Shown here piece after piece: positions 1 through 7,486 of a DNA stretch of 64,000 bases. The notes under the pieces are model-generated. The model was not told the DNA's origin and made no database searches. It saw nothing but the letters and a program-made list of their open reading frames with translations. Location: positions 1,623,321 to 1,687,320 of the forward strand of contig NZ_LFBV01000001.1 in assembly GCF_001905345.1 (NCBI RefSeq). Direction: 5' to 3'. The stretch comes from Streptomyces uncialis. Lineage in GTDB: Bacteria > Actinomycetota > Actinomycetes > Streptomycetales > Streptomycetaceae. Position 1 is the first letter of the stretch, and each line of letters starts with the position of its first letter. Position numbers and translations under genes: made by a program.

Positions 1-1
1 C

Positions 2-934
2 GCGCCCCCGGCGCCCGCCGGGTTCGACGCGTTCTGGCGGGCGCGGTACGCGGCGGCGCGAGCGGTCGCGCCGGAGCCCCGGGTCGGTCCGGTGGAGGTG
101 GAGGACGAACGGGACGGCGTCCGCGTCCGCCGGGTCACCTACGCCTCCACCGGAGGCATCCGGACCGGCGGCTGGCTGGTGCTGCCCGCCGACGGGCGGG
201 CCGTCACCCACGGATTCGTGATCGGGCACGGGTACGGGGGCCGGGACACCCCCGCGCCGGAGCTCCCGCTGCCGCTCGCCGGGGCCGCCGCCCTGCTGCC
301 CTGTGTCCGGGGGATGGGCGCCCTCGGACGGCTGCCGGGCATCCCGGACACCGCCGACGCCCATGTCCTGCACGGGATCTCGGCACGGGACACCTATGTG
401 CTCGGTGACTGCGTCGCCGACCTGTGGTGCGCGGCGTCCGCGCTGCTGGAACTGGTACCGGAGCTGGCCGGGCCCGGCGCCCCGCGCCTCGGGTACGTGG
501 GGGAGAGCTTCGGCGGGGGGCTCGGGGCGCTGGCCCTGCCGTGGGACGAGCGGTTCGGGGCGGCCCAGCTCACCGTGCCCACCTTCGGGAACCATCCGCT
601 GCGGCTGACACTGCCGTGCGTGGGCAGCGGCGAGGCGGTCCGCGCCCATCGGGCCGGGCACCCCGGGGTGACGGAGGTCCTCCGCTGGTACGACGCGGCT
701 ACGGCGGCGACCCGGCTGCGGACCCCCACCCTCGTCGCCCCCGCGCTGTTCGACCCGGCGGTGCCGCCGCCGGGACAGTTCGCGGTGTGCAACGCCCTCG
801 CCGGGCCCCGGGAACTGCATGTGCTGACGGCCGGGCACTTCGAGCACCCGGGGACCCGTTCCGAGTACGCCGCGCTGGACGCCGCACGCCGCCGGTTCTT
901 CGCCACCTGGCTGGTCGCGGACGAGAAGCTCTGA
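2..934 (+). CDS. acetylxylan esterase-type alpha/beta hydrolase (5' end outside window)
   Basis: The reading frame is open from base 2, so the start codon lies upstream of the window. The first residues in frame (FDAFWRARYAAAR) match the typical N-terminus of the AXE1 family (acetylxylan esterase / cephalosporin-C deacetylase), so the GTG at position 92 is not the real start. The nucleophile elbow GESFGGG has its serine at nt 506-508. A late PALFDPAVPP segment (likely acid Asp) and TAGHFEHPG (likely His) complete the triad. Enzymes of this family remove acetyl groups from xylo-oligosaccharides and small esters, usually in the cytoplasm. It converges on the LacI-family regulator, which could control it, but that is inference. 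It ends with TGA 932-934. Confidence 0.85.
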   Translation, partial: APPAPAGFDAFWRARYAAARAVAPEPRVGPVEVEDERDGVRVRRVTYASTGGIRTGGWLVLPADGRAVTHGFVIGHGYGGRDTPAPELPLPLAGAAALLPCVRGMGALGRLPGIPDTADAHVLHGISARDTYVLGDCVADLWCAASALLELVPELAGPGAPRLGYVGESFGGGLGALALPWDERFGAAQLTVPTFGNHPLRLTLPCVGSGEAVRAHRAGHPGVTEVLRWYDAATAATRLRTPTLVAPALFDPAVPPPGQFAVCNALAGPRELHVLTAGHFEHPGTRSEYAALDAARRRFFATWLVADEKL

Positions 935-991
935 CCGTCGACCGCTGCTCACGGGCCTCCCGGCAACCGCCGCCGAGGTCTCCCGGGCGGG

Positions 992-2110
992 TCAGCCGCA
1001 GCCGCAGCTCGCCCGGCGGGCCACCGACACGGGAAGCATCAGCGACACCGGTACCCCGGGCCGCACCGTCAGATCGCTCCCGGCGCCCGTCCCCGTCCCG
1101 TTCCGTCCGGCCAGCCGCTGGACGAGCAGCTCGACGGCGGCCTCGCCCATCCGCCGCATCGGCTGGCGGACTGTGGTGAGGGCGGGGCGGACGAGACGGC
1201 TCAGCGGGATGCCGTCGAAACCGGTCACGGCGATGTCGTCCGGGACCCGCACGCCCCGGCGTTCCAGAGCGTGCAGCGCGCCGACGGCCATCTGGTCGTT
1301 GGCGAAGAGCATGCCCTGCGGTGGGGGCGTGCCTTCGGCGGCGGCGCGGTCGAGCAGCGCGTCGGCGGCCCGTGCGCCCTCCGCCTGGGTCATCGTCGGC
1401 GCCCGCAGATCGGGTACGTCCCCCACGGGGACCCCCGCCGCCGCGCATGCCGCACGGTAGCCCCGGAAGCGGGCCGCGACGTCCGGGGAGTCCTCGGCGC
1501 TGCCGATGAACGCGAGCCGGCTCAGTCCGTGATCGGCCAGGAGGTGCCGGGTGAGCTCGCGCTCGCCGTACTCGTTGGCGACCTCGATGTGGTCGAGATG
1601 ATCGAGCTGCTCGGACTCACGGGGACCGGCGAGCATCACGACCGGCAGCCGCCGGGACATGACCTCCAGGTCCTCGGTGGGCACGGTCCGCGCCAGTACG
1701 GCGAAGCCGTCCACCCGGCCCGCGACCTTGGCGACCAGGCTCTCCGGCCCGACCTTGAGCGAGGCGGCGATCAGCAGCGCGTAGCCGTGGCGCCGGGCGG
1801 CGCGTTCCATCCCGCGGATGATCTGGTCCGAGTACAGCATCGCGGCGTCGTCGTCGTCCGATTCCCCCGCCTCCGACTCGGTGTCGGGGTCGGAGGAGTC
1901 CGGGAAGCAGAGTCCGAGGACGCCGGTCGACCGGCTCGCCAGCCCCCGGGCGTTCCCGCTCGGTACGTAGCCCAGTTCGCGGGCGGCGGCGAGCACCCGG
2001 TCCCGGGTCTGCTGCCGTACGGAGTCCGGGTTGCGGTACACCCGTGACACCGTCGCGATGGAGACACCCGAGCGCTCCGCGACGTCGTACACCGTGGGGA
2101 CTGTGCTCAC
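992..2110 (-). CDS. LacI/GalR-family transcriptional regulator
   Basis: Product of 372 residues with a GTG start at 2110. The N-terminal helix-turn-helix reads TVYDVAERSGVSIATVSRV (residues about 6-24), followed by the LacI hinge region and a periplasmic-binding-protein-like sugar-sensing domain. The frame stays open upstream into a repeat region, but family length and the HTH position place the start at 2110. An acidic insert (DSSDPDTESEAGESDDDD) of about 20 residues sits early in the sensor domain, longer than usual. The protein ends in a Cys-rich RRASCGCG tail. The ligand is unknown. A palindrome upstream suggests autoregulation, and the convergent esterase is a plausible target. Confidence 0.9.
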   Translation of the reverse strand: MSTVPTVYDVAERSGVSIATVSRVYRNPDSVRQQTRDRVLAAARELGYVPSGNARGLASRSTGVLGLCFPDSSDPDTESEAGESDDDDAAMLYSDQIIRGMERAARRHGYALLIAASLKVGPESLVAKVAGRVDGFAVLARTVPTEDLEVMSRRLPVVMLAGPRESEQLDHLDHIEVANEYGERELTRHLLADHGLSRLAFIGSAEDSPDVAARFRGYRAACAAAGVPVGDVPDLRAPTMTQAEGARAADALLDRAAAEGTPPPQGMLFANDQMAVGALHALERRGVRVPDDIAVTGFDGIPLSRLVRPALTTVRQPMRRMGEAAVELLVQRLAGRNGTGTGAGSDLTVRPGVPVSLMLPVSVARRASCGCG

Positions 2111-2152
2111 CCGACCGACCGCCTGCCTGTTCGAACCGAATGCGCAGTACAC

Positions 2153-2167
2153 GCGCTTTGTAAGCGC
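2153..2167. promoter_or_regulatory. candidate LacI-family operator
   Basis: Perfect inverted repeat GCGCTT-TGT-AAGCGC (6-bp arms, 3-bp centre), 43 bp upstream of the LacI-family GTG start. Arms and spacing resemble LacI/GalR operators in actinomycetes. It would overlap or flank the regulator's own promoter, as expected for autorepression. Confidence 0.5.
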
Positions 2168-2194
2168 ATTCACCCTAGGCGGGCGGCCCCTGTC

Positions 2195-2715
2195 GGGCAA
2201 GGTGGCCCGCCTTCGCTCGCGCTTCCGAGGTCTGCCCGGGTGGGCGCCCTTGCTCCCGCACAGGTCGTTCGTGGGTGCGCGGTTCCCCGCGCCCCTGGGT
2301 TTCTTGTGCTGGGCGCACTTGTTTCCTGTGCCGTCGCTCGGTGGTTTCGCGCAGTTCCCCGCGCCCCTGGATGCTGCCCCTTCGGGTTTGTCCGTCGGGT
2401 GTGGGTCGCCCTCGTCTTTTGCGCAGTTCCCCGCGCCCCTGAAGGGGCACCCCCCCTCCCCGCGCAGTCGCATGGCTGCGGGAGGGGGTGGGCGGGAATC
2501 TCTGCCCGCAGACTCCGATGCTCTTCAGCAGGACAAGGGGGACGTCCGACCGAGCGCGTTGGAGCGAGGACGGAGAATCCCGACCGGCACCGACCCGAAG
2601 AACCGACAGAACGCGCCCCAAAGGGGCGCGGGGAACTGCGCACCCACCGAGCGACGGCACAGGAACGAAGTTCGCCCAGCCGGACAGACCTGAAAAGCGC
2701 AAGCGAAGGCGACCC
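2195..2715. repeat. composite intergenic repeat locus A
   Basis: This gap between lacI and sdhB holds no gene. On the left are a terminal module in reverse orientation (about 2207-2228) and three hairpin units in reverse orientation (about 2277-2297, 2349-2369, 2420-2441, core complement of GGGGCGCGGGGAACTGCGC). The L element follows, then one forward unit (2623-2641) and a forward terminal module (about 2694-2713). The locus stops about 8 bp from the sdhB stop codon. Apparent reading frames across it are low-complexity R/P/G translations of the repeats. Confidence 0.85.
2452..2630 (+). repeat. L element copy 1
   Basis: About 180-bp element also found at 19042-19216, 42019-42192, 54228-54403 and 61452-61629. 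Parts: stem H1 (2455-2487, GCAG/CTGC plus CCTCCC/GGGAGG), core CAGACTCCGATGCTCTTCAG, stem H2 CCGAGCGCGTTGG at 2550-2562, second core GAGAATCCCGACCGGC, and stem H3 CGCGCCCC-AAA-GGGGCGCG at 2612-2630. The last stem runs directly into a hairpin unit. Confidence 0.8.
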
Positions 2716-2720
2716 GCCCC

Positions 2721-3506
2721 CTATTCCCCCCGCCGCCGGATCTTGTTCCCCAACCACACCAGCGGATCGTACTTACGATCCGCTGCCCGTTCCTTCAGCG
2801 GGATCAGCGCATTGTCCGTGATCTTGATGCCCTCCGGGCAGACCTCCGTGCAGCACTTGGTGATGTTGCAGTAACCGAGCCCGTGCTCGTCCTGCGCGGT
2901 GGCCTTGCGGTCGAGACCGGCGGAGTCGGCCGCGTCCAGGGGATGCATGTCCAGCTCGGCGACCCGCATCAGGAACCGCGGACCGGCGAACGCCGTCTTG
3001 TTCTCCTCGTGGTCGCGGACCACATGGCAGGTGTCCTGGCACAGGAAGCACTCGATGCACTTGCGGAACTCCTGCGACCGGTCGACGTCCTCCTGGAGCA
3101 TCCGGTACTCACCGGGGGCCAGGTCCGGGGGCGGCACGAACGACGGGATCTCCCGGGCCTTGGTGTAGTTGAACCCCACGTCGGTCACCAGGTCCCGGAC
3201 CACGGGGAACGCCCGCAGCGGGGTCACCGTGATCGTCTCCGTACGGGAGAAGACCGACATCCGGGTCATGCACAGCAGCCGCGGCCGTCCGTTGATCTCG
3301 GCGCTGCACGACCCGCACTTGCCCGCCTTGCAGTTCCAGCGGACCGCGAGGTCGGGGGCCTGGGTGGCCTGGAGCCGGTGGATGATGTCCAGGACCACCT
3401 CGCCCTCGTTCACCTCCACCCGGAAGTCGGTGAGCTCACCGCCGCCGGTGTCCCCCCGCCAGACCCGGAAGAGCGCCTCATAACTGGTGGATGCGGTGGT
3501 CGTCAC
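2721..3506 (-). CDS. sdhB: succinate dehydrogenase/fumarate reductase iron-sulfur subunit
   Basis: Product of 261 residues. The GTG start at 3506 overlaps the sdhA stop by 4 bp (GTGA), which fixes the start. The plant-type ferredoxin domain has C59, C64, C67 and C79 ([2Fe-2S]; motif CKAGKCGSC). The C-terminal domain carries CIECFLCQDTC and a later CC..VCP group for the [4Fe-4S] and [3Fe-4S] clusters. It passes electrons from the flavoprotein to the membrane anchor and quinone. It is the last gene of the operon; repeat locus A begins a few bases after its stop. Confidence 0.95.
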   Translation of the reverse strand: MTTTASTSYEALFRVWRGDTGGGELTDFRVEVNEGEVVLDIIHRLQATQAPDLAVRWNCKAGKCGSCSAEINGRPRLLCMTRMSVFSRTETITVTPLRAFPVVRDLVTDVGFNYTKAREIPSFVPPPDLAPGEYRMLQEDVDRSQEFRKCIECFLCQDTCHVVRDHEENKTAFAGPRFLMRVAELDMHPLDAADSAGLDRKATAQDEHGLGYCNITKCCTEVCPEGIKITDNALIPLKERAADRKYDPLVWLGNKIRRRGE

Positions 3507-5482
3507 TCGTACAGCTCCTCTTCGGCGAGGTACTTGACCAGCTCCTCCTTGTCGAAGAGGGCCAGCAGGTCGGGGCGGATGGGTTCCGTCTCCACCCGGG
3601 ACAGCTCGATCCGGGGACGGCGCGGATCGCCGGTCTGCTCCGCCCCGGACGGGTCGGTGAGGGCGCACAGCAGGTTCACGTTCCGCCAGGCGCGGTCCAT
3701 CCCGGGACGGTCCTCGCGGGTGTGGCCGCCCCGGCTCTCGGTGCGTTCGAGGGCGGCCCGCGCCACGCACTCGCTGACCAGCAGCATGTTCCGCAGGTCG
3801 AGCGCGAGGTGCCAGCCCGGGTTGAACTGCCGGTGCCCCTCCACGACCACGTCGCGGGCCCGGACCCGCAGATCCGCCAGCCGCTCCAGCGCGTCGGCCA
3901 TCTCGCCCTCGCGCCGGATGATGCCGACCAGGTCGTTCATCGTCTGCTGGAGCTCCTGGTGCAGCGTGTACGGGTTCTCCGGCCCGGCCGCACCCGGCCT
4001 GCCGGTCGTACCGGCCGCGCGGGTCGTACCGGACGCACCCGACGCCTCCCCCGCGCCGAAGGGGCGCAGGGCCTCCTCCACCGCCGCGCTGATCTGGGCC
4101 TCGTCCGCGACCGGGCGTTCGTCCTTGAAGCGGGCCGCGTACCGCGCCGCGTGCAGCCCCGCGCGGCGGCCGAAGACCAGCAGGTCGGAGAGGGAGTTGC
4201 CGCCGAGGCGGTTGGAGCCGTGCATCCCGCCCGCGACCTCACCCGCGGCGAACAGTCCCGGCACGCCCCGGGCCGCGGCCGTGTCCGACTCGACGGCGAT
4301 CCCGCCCATCACGTAGTGACAGGTCGGGCCGACCTCCATCGGCTCGGCCGTGATGTCGACGTCCGCCAGCTCCTTGAACTGGTGGTACATGGACGGCAGC
4401 CGCCGCCGGATGGCCTCCGCGGGCATCCGGGTGGACACATCGAGGAAGACCCCGCCGTGCGGGGAGCCCCGGCCCGCCTTGACCTCGGAGTTGATCGCCC
4501 GGGCCACCTCGTCCCGGGGGAGGAGCTCAGGTGGCCGGCGGTTGTGGTCCGGGTCCTCGTACCAGCGGTCGCCCTCCGCCTCCGTCTGCGCGTACTTCTC
4601 CTTGAAGACGTCCGGGATGTAGTCGAACATGAACCGTTTGCCCTCGGAGTTGCGCAGCACCCCGCCGTCCCCGCGGACCGACTCCGTGACGAGGATGCCC
4701 TTCACCGACGGCGGCCAGACCATGCCCGTCGGATGGAACTGCACGAACTCCATGTTCAGCAGCGGAGCCCCCGCGAGCAGCGCGAGCGCGTGCCCGTCGC
4801 CCGTGTACTCCCATGAGTTCGAGGTGACCTTGAAGGACTTGCCGATCCCGCCGGTCGCGATGATCACCGCCGGTGCCTCGATCACGAAGAACCGCCCGGT
4901 CTCCCGCTCGTAGCAGAAGACCCCCGCGACCTTGCCGTCCGGGCCCTTCAGCACCCGGGTGACCGTGCACTCCTGGTAGACCTTCAGACAGCACTCGTGG
5001 TCGCCGGACTCCAGCGCCGCGTGCTGCTGGAGGGAGACGATCTTCTGCTGGAGGGTGCGGATCAGCTCAAGGCCCGTACGGTCGCCGACATGGGCGAGCC
5101 TCGGGTACTCGTGGCCGCCGAAGTTCCGCTGGGAGATCCGGCCGTCCCGGGTCCGGTCGAAGAGCGCGCCCCAGGTCTCCAGTTCCCATACCCGGTCAGG
5201 GGCCTCCTGGGCGTGCAGCTCCGCCATCCGCCACTGGTTGAGGAACTTCCCGCCGCGCATCGTGTCCCGGAAGTGGACCTTCCAGTTGTCGCCGGAGTTC
5301 ACATTGCCCATCGCCGCGGCGATACCGCCCTCGGCCATGACCGTGTGCGCCTTGCCGAACAGCGACTTGCAGATCACCGCGGTGCGCAGCCCCTGTTCAC
5401 GGGCCTCGATCGCCGCCCGCAGCCCGGCGCCACCGGCGCCGACGACGACGACGTCCCACTGCTGCCGTTCCACCTGAACCAT
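3503..5482 (-). CDS. sdhA: succinate dehydrogenase/fumarate reductase flavoprotein subunit
   Basis: Product of 659 residues, ATG at 5482. It begins with the FAD dinucleotide-binding motif VVVVGAGGAGLRAAIEA. HTVMAEGG is the region that carries the covalent-FAD histidine in SdhA proteins. QFHPTG and later conserved active-site segments are present. It oxidises succinate to fumarate, or does the reverse, on the inner membrane face. An insert rich in A/G/T/P (around residues 480-500) interrupts the C-terminal part. Its start overlaps the upstream membrane-anchor stop by one base (TGATG). A single membrane anchor, rather than separate SdhC and SdhD, makes it the fumarate-reductase-like (type B) enzyme class found as a second sdh locus in many streptomycetes. 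Confidence 0.95.
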   Translation of the reverse strand: MVQVERQQWDVVVVGAGGAGLRAAIEAREQGLRTAVICKSLFGKAHTVMAEGGIAAAMGNVNSGDNWKVHFRDTMRGGKFLNQWRMAELHAQEAPDRVWELETWGALFDRTRDGRISQRNFGGHEYPRLAHVGDRTGLELIRTLQQKIVSLQQHAALESGDHECCLKVYQECTVTRVLKGPDGKVAGVFCYERETGRFFVIEAPAVIIATGGIGKSFKVTSNSWEYTGDGHALALLAGAPLLNMEFVQFHPTGMVWPPSVKGILVTESVRGDGGVLRNSEGKRFMFDYIPDVFKEKYAQTEAEGDRWYEDPDHNRRPPELLPRDEVARAINSEVKAGRGSPHGGVFLDVSTRMPAEAIRRRLPSMYHQFKELADVDITAEPMEVGPTCHYVMGGIAVESDTAAARGVPGLFAAGEVAGGMHGSNRLGGNSLSDLLVFGRRAGLHAARYAARFKDERPVADEAQISAAVEEALRPFGAGEASGASGTTRAAGTTGRPGAAGPENPYTLHQELQQTMNDLVGIIRREGEMADALERLADLRVRARDVVVEGHRQFNPGWHLALDLRNMLLVSECVARAALERTESRGGHTREDRPGMDRAWRNVNLLCALTDPSGAEQTGDPRRPRIELSRVETEPIRPDLLALFDKEELVKYLAEEELYE

Positions 5483-6315
5483 CAGAACAACCTCGGATCG
5501 TCAAAAGCACCACTGGCCAGGAGATACACATAGAAGTCGGCGAGTCCCACACTCACCAGGGACGCCCATGCGAGCTGCATATGACGGGCGTTGAGTCTGC
5601 CGACCCAGCCCCACAGCCGGTAGCGCACCGGGTGCTTCGAGAAGTGCTTCAGCCGGCCGCCGACGATATGGCGGCAGGAGTGACAGGACAGCGTGTACGC
5701 CCAGATCAGCGCGACGTTGACGAGGAACACCAGCGAACCGAGGCCCATATGGCCCCACGCGTAGTGCTCGTCGCGGAACGTGAGGACGGTGTCGTACGTG
5801 AGGATCACGGCGACCAGCAGCGCCGCGTAGAAGAAGTACCGGTGCAGGTTCTGGAGGATGAGCGGGAAGCGCGTCTCACCCGAGTACTTCTTGTGCGGCT
5901 CGGCCACCGCGCAGGCGGGCGGCGACGCCCAGAAGCCGCGGTAGTACGCCTTGCGGTAGTAGTAGCAGGTCAGCCGGAAGCCCAGCGGGAAGACCAGGAT
6001 GATCAGGGCGGGGGACAGTCCCCACCAGCTGCCGATGATCTCCAGATTGGGCCCGTCGCGCATCGGCGCGCAGTTCTCGGCGAGGCAGGGGGAGTAGAAC
6101 GGGGACACGTACGGGGCTGCGTAGTAGTCGGTGTTCGCGAACGCGCGCCAGGTCGAGTAGACGATGAAGGCGAGCAGCCCGGCCGCTGTTCCGGCGGGCG
6201 CGAGCCACCAGCGATCGGTCCGCAGATGCGCTGCGCCGATCGCGGCGCGGGTGCCCGTGCGGACACCACCGCGCTGGATGGGGGGTTCCGTGCCAGTGGC
6301 CAACGAGGACTCCAC
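5482..6315 (-). CDS. succinate dehydrogenase membrane anchor (cytochrome b type) subunit
   Basis: Product of 277 residues from a GTG at 6315. About six hydrophobic segments are visible, including LAPAGTAAGLLAFIVYSTW, LSPALIILVFPLGFRL, YFFYAALLVAVILTY, GSLVFLVNVALIWAYTL and ASLVSVGLADFYVYLLA. Conserved histidines (LHRYFF, YAWGHMG, SCHSCRH, ARHMQLAW) could ligate haem b. The protein anchors the SdhAB catalytic subunits and reduces quinone. It is one fused-type anchor instead of an SdhC/SdhD pair. It lies first of the three catalytic operon genes, 45 bp after the small coiled-coil gene. Confidence 0.9.
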   Translation of the reverse strand: MESSLATGTEPPIQRGGVRTGTRAAIGAAHLRTDRWWLAPAGTAAGLLAFIVYSTWRAFANTDYYAAPYVSPFYSPCLAENCAPMRDGPNLEIIGSWWGLSPALIILVFPLGFRLTCYYYRKAYYRGFWASPPACAVAEPHKKYSGETRFPLILQNLHRYFFYAALLVAVILTYDTVLTFRDEHYAWGHMGLGSLVFLVNVALIWAYTLSCHSCRHIVGGRLKHFSKHPVRYRLWGWVGRLNARHMQLAWASLVSVGLADFYVYLLASGAFDDPRLF

Positions 6316-6360
6316 TCGGGTCGGGACTCGGACTCGAATCGCCCCCGGGCCGGCGGTGGC

Positions 6361-6702
6361 TCAGGGGGCTTGACGGGCCCGGGCGCCGAGTCCCTCGTCG
6401 TCCGAGTCCGTCCACAGCGAGCTGTCGTACGGGGTGTCGGGAATCCGTACGATGTCCGGCCGGTCGGCCGGACGGGGTGGTACGGCGCGGTGCTGAGGGA
6501 CACCGCCCCTGGTGACTGGTCCGCCGCCCGCGGTCATGAGCTCCCGGAGGAGTTCCACGCTCTCGCGCAGATGGGCGGCGTCGGTCCGGACCCGTCTGAC
6601 CTCCAGTGCTTCCCGGCCGATCCGGTCCGTGAGCTGTCCCACGGTCCGTGTGAGGTCGTCGATGCAGCGCTGTACAGCCGTCAAGTCATCCTGAACTGAC
6701 AT
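6361..6702 (-). CDS. conserved small coiled-coil protein at head of sdh operon
   Basis: Product of 113 residues, ATG at 6702. The first 60 residues are a charged heptad-like helix (DDLTAVQRCIDDLTRTVGQL and on), predicted coiled coil. A Pro/Arg-rich linker and a short conserved-looking motif DTPYDSSLWTDSDDEG follow. There is no signal peptide or membrane segment. It is co-directional with the sdh genes at 45 bp, so probably co-transcribed. Function unknown; it could be an assembly or regulatory partner of the complex, but nothing in the sequence shows that. Confidence 0.7.
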   Translation of the reverse strand: MSVQDDLTAVQRCIDDLTRTVGQLTDRIGREALEVRRVRTDAAHLRESVELLRELMTAGGGPVTRGGVPQHRAVPPRPADRPDIVRIPDTPYDSSLWTDSDDEGLGARARQAP

Positions 6703-7019
6703 GATTTGCCCTCTCTTCCGCAGTCGCGGGCGGCAACGTTCATGCGACTGTGAGTGTTCCGTGTCACATCACGGGTTGGGAAGACACCGGCCGCGCTTTC
6801 TTGACACTGGCCGGTACTTGTGGGTTGCACGGTGCGGATGGGGCTGTTCGTGCGCAGGTGGGGGACCCGCGGAACGCCTTCGGCGCGGTTCGGTGGTCCT
6901 CGCGTGGCTGACCGGTTCGCCTCCGGTCGGTCCTCGGTCGGCGCCCCCGGGTCCGCCCTCCGGCCGTGACTGTCCCGGTGCGGGTCGCCCTCGCTCGCGG
7001 CCGTGGGGTCCACCGGTGG

Positions 7020-7175
7020 ATGCACTTGGCCCTGTGCGGGTCGTTCGTGGGTGCGCGGTTCCCCGCGCCCCTCAGGCCGTCCCCGGCTGGAGTGCTTGTT
7101 CCTGCGCCGTCGCTCGGTGGGTGCGCGGTTCCTCGCGCCGCTGAGGTCTGTCCGGGTGGGCGTACTTGTCCTGTG
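7020..7175. repeat. repeat locus B (units only)
   Basis: Two hairpin units in reverse orientation (about 7051-7072 and 7119-7140) with the usual inter-unit sequence. There is no L element. This is the only locus of the family lying between divergent genes (sdh operon head at 6702, lipoprotein start at 7487). The rest of 6703-7486 shows no supported gene. Confidence 0.7.
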
Positions 7176-7368
7176 CGGGCCTGGCGGGGGTGGGGTCCTC
7201 CCGGGGGCCGGTGGGGGTGCCCCCGGCCCCAGGACACCGCCTCCGCCGCCACGGCGCCCGCCGCACCGGCGGTTCCGTTGCGCCGCGCGGGTGAGGTTCC
7301 GGCGGGTGTCGCCGTGTCGTGGCCGGGGCGCGCGCCGCTTCGGGTTCCGTGGAGCCGTCGGCCATACA

Positions 7369-7432
7369 TGTGATCAGCGCCAAATCACACCGACGCGACC
7401 AGTCCACCCGCACTGAACGTGATCACACCGAC
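7369..7432. promoter_or_regulatory. candidate regulatory repeats upstream of lipoprotein gene
   Basis: TGTGAT (7369-7374) and ATCACA (7384-7389) form an inverted repeat with a 9-bp centre. ATCACACCGAC occurs twice in direct orientation, at 7384-7394 and 7422-7432 (38 bp apart), the second within the palindrome GTGATCAC. The half-sites recall Crp sites, but the spacing is wrong for Crp, so the factor is unknown. Confidence 0.4.
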
Positions 7433-7486
7433 CCCTGCCGGGAGGCGCCGTACCCCCGGGGGCCGGGCGACCCCGGAGGTACACGG

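Noticed and set aside
2130..2145. GTTCGAACC resembling a tRNA T-arm
   Set aside because: No acceptor, D or anticodon stems can be formed around it; it lies in the LacI promoter region.
2170..2757. Long open frames through repeat loci (also at 41888-42860 and 61411-61893)
   Set aside because: Open in several frames at once because the repeats lack stops; the same peptide blocks recur at every locus, and no ribosome sites or domains are found.
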